DNA from: CAZJRB01 sp964547995
GTDB lineage: Bacteria > Planctomycetota > Planctomycetia > Pirellulales > Thermoguttaceae
NCBI GenBank assembly: GCA_964547995.1
Contig: CAZJRB010000046.1
Coordinates: 1 to 49,011 of the forward strand
DNA: 49,011 nt
Direction: 5' to 3'
The translations under genes and the position numbers were made by a program. Shown in pieces: positions 8,201 through 13,598 of this stretch. The notes beneath the pieces are model-generated. The model was not told the origin of the DNA, did no database searches, and was given only the letters and a program-made list of their open reading frames with translations. Every line of letters begins with the position of its first letter. Within the stretch, counting starts at the first letter, position 1.

Positions 8201-9786
8201 GCGACCCGGCCGCCGCCCGGCGGATCATCGCCCGGCGGTTCCTTGCCCGGGGCGATCGCCGGCTTGGGTTCTACACGCTCCTGTTGAGCGACGGCTGGAT
8301 ATGGGACCCGAACAAGAAGCAGAAACTCGGCGGCAAGAAGGATTTCGTCCTCGCTCCGCTGAAAGATCATCCGGGCGCGCCGTTGGCCCGCTACATCGCG
8401 GCGTATCTGAAGGTTCGCAAAGAGGAGAAAGGCAAGTTCGGCAAGATCGCGCCAAAGGATTCGCTCTTAGGGCGGCTGGCCCGGTTCCACGACCTCTACA
8501 CAGAAAAACGCGGCGGCCGCAACAGCGAACAGTTGGTCAAGGATCTCCGCGGGGCGGTTCCCTTCGTCCACGAAGGCGGGATGTCGTTGCTCGGCTGGGC
8601 ACTGTTGAACAAGCTGCACGGCGAAAAGGGAACCGGCGAGTTCCACCGCGAGATTGCCGACCTGTTCCAACAGTACGAGCGGTACCCGACGGTGGCGTAC
8701 GCCGCCCGGTACGAGCGTGCCAAGGCCCTGCAGAAAGCCGGCGAAACCCAAGCAGCCCGGAAGTTGTTGACGGAGCTTTTCCGCAGCTCGGTCCGCCACG
8801 GCGTGCTGCCGCCGATCGACCAGGACTTCTGCAAGATCCTGGCGTCGGACAAGGCCGCGGCCGAGTTGCAGCCCTTGATGCAGGAGGTCGCCAACGATCT
8901 GATCGACGACGGGGCGCGGCCGCCGGTCGTGCTGCTCGGGTGGCGGTTGCAGCAACTCGGCGATGAGAAGCTCGCTGACGAGCTGGTCGGCTCGGCGCTC
9001 GATGGCACGTCGGCCACGGAGGATTTTGCGACGACGATGCTGGCGTTCGAGTACTTCTGGGCAACCGGCAAGATGGACCGGGCGGCCGAATTGCTCGAAC
9101 CGCTTCTGGCGAACAAGGTCTACGCCCGGTGGACGGCCCTTTGGCGGCTGGCGGCCCGCGCGGCCGAGCAGCGCGGCATGACCGACCAGGCGTTTCAATA
9201 TCGGGAACGCGTGCTTACGCTCGAATACGAAAACCTGCCCGAGAAGTACAACGTCGAGTCGGTCCGCGCAAAGTACCACAAGATGTTCGACCATTACAAG
9301 CAAGTGGCCGCCAAGCTGGCCTCGGCCCGGAAAGACCTGCCGGCGGAGTTCCTCACACAGAAGCCACCCAAAGAATTCCTTGCCAGGGTGATCCGGATGG
9401 CCGACCAGTGGCGGTCGCTCGACACGGATCCGACGGAGGCGTGCCAGGCGGCGGCCGACGTTTTTGAGGACTTGGGCGCGGCGGACCTGGCGTGGCAATA
9501 CCTGACCACGCCGCTGGCCGCCCGTCCCAACGAGGCGGCTCCCTGGGTATCCATGGCGAAAAGGCTCCAACAGCAGGCTGAATTCGACCTGGCCGATCGC
9601 GCTTACGCGTCGGCGTTCGAAGCGGAGTCGACCAACGCCCGGATACTCTGGGACCGCGCCCAGTCCCTCATCAAAGCAGGCCGGCGCGACGAGGCGAAAA
9701 AAATCTTCCGGCAGATCGCCGAGGGCGACTGGGGCCCCGACTTCCGGGGTCTGAAGCACCAGGCGCGGCAGCACGTCGATCGCTGA
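2266..9786 (+). CDS. Giant FecR / VIT / vWA-like / secretin-like / repeat protein
   Basis: About 2506 residues. The ATG at 2266 gives MNSHKRDQ; an in-frame ATG at 2236 would overlap the sigma gene. In order: a cytoplasmic N-terminus with one membrane helix (about 65-87), a FecR domain (about 150-265), a VIT domain (about 300-435; VDVYIEDGFARTTIDQTYFN), a vWA-like region (about 558-745; DWVFLFESSADRNP), a secretin-type C-terminal signature (about 940-1022; GGTVLLGG then VPILAKIPYVNRLF), a Gln/Gly repeat tract (1083-1158), a second secretin/STN-like segment (1313-1402; TPLSDVVDYLKDYHDIEIQI), a Gly/Met-rich stretch, a coiled coil (about 1495-1541), a short beta domain (GLKKGDKLEVFRV), and a helical TPR-like end (after about 2080). 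Several short in-frame insertions match dispersed repeats. A surface scaffold regulated with the sigma factor is my inference. Confidence 0.85.
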   Translation: MNSHKRDQSNHVADRNVERLLGDAYEPVSPDPAFVKKATAAMHKAARKHAQREKGDRRRPRRPDTTRLIAWTIAASALIALGIIFGSRMAGTPEEWDIAEQNAATPAGQERRRFEPPPLESPLPPQTPFGAAGTTARRRAKAPPVERLAVGDSLETGPRQRRRVALPDGSILYLNENTALTLDRPRHVSLARGEVFVEVCPSEVAGGKRAERFAVVTPDRRVTALGTKFNVRRSDAGTDVLVTQGKVTVSGLGSPLLAGQQLSALDDSVAPAPRATHVLDWTRDLIAMAESPLVPASKYAGGALVAVDPNGQESRLSLRKYHVDVYIEDGFARTTIDQTYFNHEQRRLEGTFYFPLPPDASLSRLAMYVGEKLMEGGMAERSHARQVFETIVHKQKDPALLEWVDGSTFKMRVFPLEGRQEKRIVISYTQKLPTLYDRTSYRFAAGHSMSNVGRWSARIRVKNGAALQWESRSHDFAKSKDKGDLVLECQAENIKPDKDVVLTLKEKKGPVEKKGSVEKKGSELFSGRARFSTTTHDGSKYLMLRWRPELPQEKQRERRDWVFLFESSADRNPLLARAQIDIIRTLLDNVEHDDTFSIVTAGTESHTFAAKPQAAAPKNVKRAVEFLEGTHLLGALDLGRAFQVARAVCDSVENPHLVHVGSGVPVLGKRDTDDLLKRLPSRAAYVGVGVGKRWGRNLMKTAAGRSGGFFTQINPDEEITWRSLDLLATLNGPRLLGIHVNDDAEKLTFLCHQDSLAAGEGLCAIARIDGKQKLPKTVEVTGTLSGKQLVEKIRVKDVAEDAGYLPRIWAKLEIDRLVADGAEKNRSRIVELSKAMYVMSPFTSLLVLENEAMYAQYKIDRGRKDHWALYPCPAKIKVVHEPLHSRPAVAKSKESEEPERTGPTPEEILGTILVRIPPPMLHRPGRKPLEQTIVVPVYVLRGTTVQLPTFSFVTVTTPVYVADGGTVLLGGIRRVSEGRNEFGVPILAKIPYVNRLFKNVGVGPEAEDLMMMVTPRIIIQEEDEEKLGIISPDGLAEFDDGWWSLHETPTGRFMFGAGVNSDAGLVGSIVLDERQARELQLARQQYEMRQGGQKQGGEQQRGGQQSGGQKSPRPGKGAAGSSTDADVGGASSNKQGGQQKGAQQQGGQQKGGQRQGDRSGRGWEPGGPQNLVQAKERMLVNENLLRKQQKVRQLMERFYGLMDEGRYRISEEGAAAEAAAEVPDNPVPFLATLRAREAARYDEAMALRVARQKAVVDTLYQVERSHFPMPDDPPIVYPESGIWTELSARRWQKYSSMDMASRGSAEKKIDDAMKSPTQLEFIETPLSDVVDYLKDYHDIEIQIDKRALDDAGVSTDEPITTDLKGISLRSALRLILRKLDLEYVIQDEVLLITTPEEAEKHLTTKVYPTNDLVLGGMGGFVSSATGFPGRLWGGMDGGGMGGFGMPAQNGELGGWGFLNSWMNGGFYYTTPGARHTFSPAPTARPFGLLPEADRDAHFQQVLRLTDELHQSVNEKERLTARQSTLAQDLVGAEAVLRHYGYDKEEPVDTAPCLDGVVVAVTRPDLVEVSLGTDDGLKKGDKLEVFRVSGAAQSYVGRIHVVSASFDRAACSVDPSFVKSPIVPGDRVRSRLDGGSNRPDTENSNQLAAAQWMPYLGSGRGVAPLAYRPPVFSNDWGIYYDLLRYAPGMNATMADVWTVLEAEAGTKPDRTGKIDPNARKLIETARGAGWRRATIRPRPVVAPDAKKKTKDIAKPQAALAIDFDGTGRYRYERTLPSGLREVVLCDGSQLCHVYPELGIGARRTMSRFHRRRLPQLIPWSLPPAEDFSRTADLVAVDEQTVAIVPLGIDKIKDKDGKPIKYIRTHLVFAEDGRLAERQLVSISPSGKKPAKKVLTRQTFAADGTVRWFSGDGKKVLEHKIELKPCGAPQLKPDAGQYVLLPLPARTGDLLRKQGKVPADTDYESWSEETAVAAIASNLTRDPAAARRIIARRFLARGDRRLGFYTLLLSDGWIWDPNKKQKLGGKKDFVLAPLKDHPGAPLARYIAAYLKVRKEEKGKFGKIAPKDSLLGRLARFHDLYTEKRGGRNSEQLVKDLRGAVPFVHEGGMSLLGWALLNKLHGEKGTGEFHREIADLFQQYERYPTVAYAARYERAKALQKAGETQAARKLLTELFRSSVRHGVLPPIDQDFCKILASDKAAAELQPLMQEVANDLIDDGARPPVVLLGWRLQQLGDEKLADELVGSALDGTSATEDFATTMLAFEYFWATGKMDRAAELLEPLLANKVYARWTALWRLAARAAEQRGMTDQAFQYRERVLTLEYENLPEKYNVESVRAKYHKMFDHYKQVAAKLASARKDLPAEFLTQKPPKEFLARVIRMADQWRSLDTDPTEACQAAADVFEDLGAADLAWQYLTTPLAARPNEAAPWVSMAKRLQQQAEFDLADRAYASAFEAESTNARILWDRAQSLIKAGRRDEAKKIFRQIAEGDWGPDFRGLKHQARQHVDR
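3781..3834 (+). repeat. Three tandem 18-bp units inside the giant gene
   Basis: Units at 3781-3798, 3799-3816 and 3817-3834 share the pattern GAGAAAAAGGGGTCAGTG with small changes and encode EKKGPV, EKKGSV, EKKGSE (residues about 506-523). They sit between the VIT domain and the vWA-like region. The AAAAGGGGTCAG core resembles intergenic repeat sequences, so an inserted and amplified repeat is likely. Confidence 0.85.
4092..4109 (+). repeat. Palindromic repeat, copy 1 (in the giant gene)
   Basis: TGCGAAGCCGCAAGCGGC, with the hairpin GCCGC-AA-GCGGC. The identical 18 bases recur in the same gene at about 7518 and between genes at 22522. Here it is translated as part of AAKPQAAAP. Confidence 0.85.
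7469..7490 (+). repeat. CGCGACC-NN-GGTCGCG palindrome inside the giant gene
   Basis: GCCGCGACCGGTGGTCGCGC is a member of the repeat family also seen at 13462, 13545, 16184 and 35097. Here it is read in frame as RPRPVVAP, 30 bases upstream of the second TGCGAAGCCGC repeat. Confidence 0.85.
7518..7536 (+). repeat. Palindromic repeat, copy 2 (in the giant gene)
   Basis: TGCGAAGCCGCAAGCGGCT, identical over 18 bases to the copy at 4092 and read in the same frame, giving AKPQAAL. It lies within 50 bases of an unrelated palindrome (7469-7490), so this linker is an accumulation site for repeats. Confidence 0.85.
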
Positions 9787-9791
9787 GAACC

Positions 9792-9887
9792 AAACGCCCC
9801 GGCACTGCGTTGTCGGGGTTGAAACGCGGGTTCGCGTGGCGTCAGCGGCTTTCATGCCCCCTCCGGGACCGCAGTCCCGGGGCGTTT
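9792..9887. terminator. Hairpin element and probable terminator after the giant gene
   Basis: An 11-bp perfect inverted repeat (AAACGCCCCGG at 9792-9802, CCGGGGCGTTT at 9877-9887) encloses a second hairpin, CCGGGAC-cgca-GTCCCGG at 9863-9880, followed by GGCGTTTTT. The GC stem plus T run fits rho-independent termination. The nested arms and 96-bp length also fit the paired palindromic elements seen elsewhere in the window. Confidence 0.65.
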
Positions 9888-10003
9888 TTCTTGCTGGCAC
9901 GCTCCGTCTGCTTGGAGCCTATTGCCGTTTTTGCCGCGATGGGCGACAATAAACCCACTGCGGTAAATTTCGAACCTTTGCACAACTCGCAGGAGGACTT
10001 CTC

Positions 10004-11140
10004 ATGCGTGCTAATACGAATCGATCTCCCCTATGCGCGACGCAGATATCGGCTATTGCGTGCTTCTTCGTCGTGCTCTCGCTGCTACCGGCATTCCGCC
10101 TCTTGGCCGACGGCATGGCAGTCGCACCGAAAACCTACCAGGCAAAGCCGTACAAGGGCTCCGTCGAGGAGCAATCGCAGGAGGCGATTATCATTTTCCA
10201 CAGTTCCGAGAAGCCCGGCGGGGCCACTGAGGACCTGATCCTGAAGATCAGCGTCGAGGGCGAGGTCGACCAGTTCGCCTGGGTCGTCCCGTTCCCGAAC
10301 GAGCCGAAGGTGGCCAAGGAAGACGCGAAACTGTTCAAGGAGGTCCACTCGTATGTCGAGGCCAAGCTGGCTTCTCTGTCGAGGCGCCCCGGCAAGGGCG
10401 CGTCCGAGGGCGCGGCGCCGGCAGCCCCCGCGGCGGAAGCGGCGCCGCCGGTCCAGGTCCTTTCGCGGAAGATCGTCGGGGCATTCGACGTGGCCGTGGT
10501 ACGCGAGAACCGGGCCGGGGCGCTGAACGGGTGGTTGGACAAAGAGGGATACCAGTCGCTCGACGGCGCCGACGATATTCTCGAATTCTACCGTAAGAAG
10601 AAATACGTCTACGCCTGTATCAAAGTGAGCGACGCCCAGTTGAAGAAGGACGCGCCGACCGATCTGCACCCGCTGCGGTTCACGTTCAAGACGGGCGGGC
10701 GCGACGGCATCTTCTTCCCGATGAAAATGACCGGGTTGCAACGGGACGACTTCGATGTGAATCTCTACGTCTTCTATCACGCCTGGCTCAACGATCACTT
10801 GTCGAAGTACGGCTACGAGCACCGCGGGTTCGTCCGTAAGTTCCGCGATTGGGACACGGAGCGGTGCGAGGCGAACGCGGGCAAGAAGTTTTCCGCTCCG
10901 CGCCGGGACTACTACCTCAAGGACTTCGCCCACCACTTCCCGACGTTGACCAAGCTAATGCAGAAGCTACACCCCGGCGAGCAATACTACCTGACGAACA
11001 TCCAGGCCCGGAATCTCGATCCGGAGGACGTGCGGCAATGGAAGGATGATCTTTGGCTGTTTCCGTATTATATCGACCGCAAGTTCGTCCCGTTCGATGC
11101 CCGTCCCGGCGGTCCGGCGGCGGCAACCTGGGAGAATTGA
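10004..11140 (+). CDS. Secreted DUF2330-like protein
   Basis: 378 residues. GGAGGA lies seven bases before the ATG. Residues 1-35 form a signal peptide (basic start, then ISAIACFFVVLSLLPAFRLL, then ADG). The body matches my recollection of DUF2330: an early segment on repression of a charged substrate (QEAIIIFHSSEKPGGATEDL) and the block EVDQFAWVVPFPNEPKV. A low-complexity Ala/Pro insertion (about residues 126-148) interrupts the domain. The rest has many aromatic and charged positions and no obvious catalytic motif. The function of the family is unknown. The gene stands alone between two hairpin or intergenic regions. The family call is probable; the extracytoplasmic location is well supported. 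Confidence 0.75.
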   Translation: MRANTNRSPLCATQISAIACFFVVLSLLPAFRLLADGMAVAPKTYQAKPYKGSVEEQSQEAIIIFHSSEKPGGATEDLILKISVEGEVDQFAWVVPFPNEPKVAKEDAKLFKEVHSYVEAKLASLSRRPGKGASEGAAPAAPAAEAAPPVQVLSRKIVGAFDVAVVRENRAGALNGWLDKEGYQSLDGADDILEFYRKKKYVYACIKVSDAQLKKDAPTDLHPLRFTFKTGGRDGIFFPMKMTGLQRDDFDVNLYVFYHAWLNDHLSKYGYEHRGFVRKFRDWDTERCEANAGKKFSAPRRDYYLKDFAHHFPTLTKLMQKLHPGEQYYLTNIQARNLDPEDVRQWKDDLWLFPYYIDRKFVPFDARPGGPAAATWEN

Positions 11141-11313
11141 CGGTAACACAAGTTATTGTGCGCCAAAGGTTTGCGTCGCGACGGCGCAGCCGCCTCGGTC
11201 CCAATCCCCCCTTCCACCCCTGCCCCACATCTGCGTCGTGTGCTACAATCAGGCGTTTGTCGGGTCATCGGCTTGTTGGCCCATTTCCATCGCTTTGACC
11301 GAAACGTGCCTTC

Positions 11314-13434
11314 ATGCCCCTCGACGCCTATTCGCTATGCCCCTGCGGCACCGGCAAGAAGATCAAGTTCTGCTGCCCCGATCTCTTGCCCGAACTCCAG
11401 AAGATCGAACGGATGATCGGGGGCGAGCAGTACCTCGGCTGCCTGAAGCACATCGAACACCTGCAAGAGGACCATCCCGATCGGGCATGCCTGATGGCGC
11501 TTAAGGGTCTATTGCTGCGGACGACGGGTCAATTGGAGCCTGCGGTAGAAAACGCGAACGCCTTCGTCGAAAAACATCCCGAGAACCCCACCGCCCTGGC
11601 CGAAATGGCCATGGTCACCGCTGCCGCGGCCAACGGGCCGGAAGCACTCGGCGTCTTGCAACGCGCGATGGACCTTTCCGAGGGCGAAATCCAGGCTTGC
11701 ATCTACGACGCGATGGGTATGATCGCCGAGACGTTGCTCGCCGAGGGCAATTGGCTGGCGGGCCGCGCGCTTTTGCAACTGCAAATGGCAATCTCCTCCG
11801 AAGACGAGCGGCCCGTGGAAATGCTCTTCTCGCTGAACCGCTCGCCCCGCATCCCATTGCTGTTCAAGGACGATCCCGTCTTGACCGGCTGTCCCGACGA
11901 CGTGCCGTGGAAGGCCCAACTGGACGAAGCGCTCAGCCCGGTCCAAAGGGGGAGTTGGCAGCAATCCGCCGACCGGCTCGCCAAGCTGTCTGAAGAGGTG
12001 ACCGACTCGCCGGTCGTCTGGCGGGATCTGGCCACGCTGCGCGGCTGGCTGGCCGACGACGCCGGTTGCAGCGAGGCCCTGCGGAAATATGCCGCCCTGG
12101 ATATCCCGCTGGAAGACGCCGTCGAGGCGACCGCCCTGGCGATGCTGCTTGGCGACGATCCGTTGCAGGATCCGCTCGACGTGTTCGCGCTGCGGTGGCC
12201 GGTCGAGGATATCGAGACCTTGCAGGCATCGCTAACGATGGACAAGCGGACGCTACAGATTCCCATGAACCCGGCGCCGGCGGACGACGACAATCCGCCT
12301 CCTAAGGGGGCGTTTGTCCTGTTGAACCGTCCCATGCCCGAGGGGGCCGAGGGGCTCGAACTGAAGGACGCCGCCGCCTTCATTTGCCAAGTCATGGTCT
12401 TCGGGAAGCGGACCGATCGCGAGGCCCGGCTGGAGGCCGTCGGCGTGACGGCTTGGGAGCTCGACGAAGCCAAGGCGGCGATCGGCGGAATCGGCGGCCG
12501 TTCGCTTGGCGGGGAACCGGAACAGGAATTGCTCTCGACCGTTTCGGCCAGCGAGGAGCTGCTTCACAGCAAGCTCCGCCCGCCCGCCGACAGCACGCCG
12601 CAACAGCTCGAAGCCATGATGATCGCCCAGCGCCGGGATGCACTCTTGAAACGATGGCCGGAACTGAAGCTCGGCGTTCTCGGCGGCAAGTCGGCCCGGG
12701 AGGTCGCCGGCGAGCAGCCGCTGCAAATCCCCTTGCTGGCGGCGATCATGCTGCTCGAGTCCTGGTGCGAGCCGATGCCGGGAACGTTCGACTTCAACGA
12801 ACTGCGGACCGAGCTGGGCCTGCCGGCGCTCGGGCCGGTCGACCCCGGCCAAGAGCCGATCGACAAGGTGCCGCTGTCGCGATTGCGGCGAGTCGAGGTC
12901 GAGAAACTCTCCGACGACGACTTGCTCTACGGCTTCCGTCGCGCGGTGGCGTACAGTGCCAACGGCGCGCTGCGGAAATTCGCCCAGGCCGTCGTCGATT
13001 GTCCCGCTCTAGCCGGCAAAGAGGAGCAGCTTCGGGCGTATGAGAGCCTTGCCCGGACGGAACAGGATCCGGACCGGGCGCTCGGGTATGTCGACCGTGG
13101 CCGGGCGGCCGCCGCATCCCAGGGGCACTCGCCCGCCCCATGGCTGTTGCTGGAATTGCAGTTCCGGTTCGCCCGCGGCGAAGCCAATGAGGTCTCGCGG
13201 CTGGTCAACCGGCTTCAGACGCGCCACATGGAAGAACCCGGCGTGGCCGAGGCGTTGATGCGGTTTATGGTGCAGATTGGGGTGGTCCGCCCCGACGGCA
13301 CGCCCGCCGCCCCGCAACAAGCGGCCGCCACCGGACCAGGCGCCCCGCCTTCCGACGAGCCGGGCAAGATCTGGACCCCCGACAGCGACGCCGGCGGCGG
13401 CGAAGGGGGCGGAAAGATATGGACGCCGGATTGA
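11314..13434 (+). CDS. SEC-C motif protein with TPR-like body and repeated IWTPD tail
   Basis: 706 residues. The N-terminus carries a SEC-C zinc motif, CPCGTGKKIKFCC (Cys 9, 11, 20, 21), of the type found at the C-terminus of SecA and on many unrelated proteins. The body is helical; the part around residues 30-130 reads like TPR repeats (ALKGLLLRTTGQLEPAVENA), and helical repeat character resumes near residues 530-640. The last 25 residues contain GKIWTPD twice, once at the very C-terminus, joined by a Gly-rich linker. Related planctomycete proteins carry N-terminal SEC-C motifs, but I do not know a function. The upstream 170 bases contain TACAAT at 11244, a possible -10. Confidence 0.8.
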   Translation: MPLDAYSLCPCGTGKKIKFCCPDLLPELQKIERMIGGEQYLGCLKHIEHLQEDHPDRACLMALKGLLLRTTGQLEPAVENANAFVEKHPENPTALAEMAMVTAAAANGPEALGVLQRAMDLSEGEIQACIYDAMGMIAETLLAEGNWLAGRALLQLQMAISSEDERPVEMLFSLNRSPRIPLLFKDDPVLTGCPDDVPWKAQLDEALSPVQRGSWQQSADRLAKLSEEVTDSPVVWRDLATLRGWLADDAGCSEALRKYAALDIPLEDAVEATALAMLLGDDPLQDPLDVFALRWPVEDIETLQASLTMDKRTLQIPMNPAPADDDNPPPKGAFVLLNRPMPEGAEGLELKDAAAFICQVMVFGKRTDREARLEAVGVTAWELDEAKAAIGGIGGRSLGGEPEQELLSTVSASEELLHSKLRPPADSTPQQLEAMMIAQRRDALLKRWPELKLGVLGGKSAREVAGEQPLQIPLLAAIMLLESWCEPMPGTFDFNELRTELGLPALGPVDPGQEPIDKVPLSRLRRVEVEKLSDDDLLYGFRRAVAYSANGALRKFAQAVVDCPALAGKEEQLRAYESLARTEQDPDRALGYVDRGRAAAASQGHSPAPWLLLELQFRFARGEANEVSRLVNRLQTRHMEEPGVAEALMRFMVQIGVVRPDGTPAAPQQAAATGPGAPPSDEPGKIWTPDSDAGGGEGGGKIWTPD

Positions 13435-13461
13435 CGCGGCGGGTGGCGGATCGTCGATAGC

Positions 13462-13570
13462 TACAAAGCCGCGACCAGTGGTCGCGGAGGGTATCGGCTA
13501 TCGTAATTCTCACGGGACAAGTTGACCAAGCGGCAACGCCCATCCCGCGACCAATGGTCGCGGCTTTGTA
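13462..13570. repeat. REPIN-like inverted pair of CGCGACC palindromes
   Basis: Two copies of one palindromic repeat face each other: 13462-13487 (TACAAAGCCGCGACC, then GGTCGCGG) and 13545-13570 (CCGCGACC, then GGTCGCGGCTTTGTA). The outer arms match over the TACAAAGCCGCGACC part. The whole is 109 bp and fills the gap between the converging SEC-C and SNF2 genes. Single copies lie at 7469, 16184 and 35097. This is the form of a REP doublet (REPIN); no RAYT transposase is in the window. Confidence 0.85.
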
Positions 13571-13598
13571 TCCTCGTCGGCCGCTGGACAGTCGCCAA

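Noticed and set aside
5596..8370. A 924-codon open frame antisense to the giant gene
   Set aside because: High-GC shadow of a well-supported gene; no domains, Arg/Pro-rich, and it overlaps conserved domains on the other strand.
8467..9900. A 477-codon minus-strand frame over the end of the giant gene
   Set aside because: Antisense shadow with no motif.
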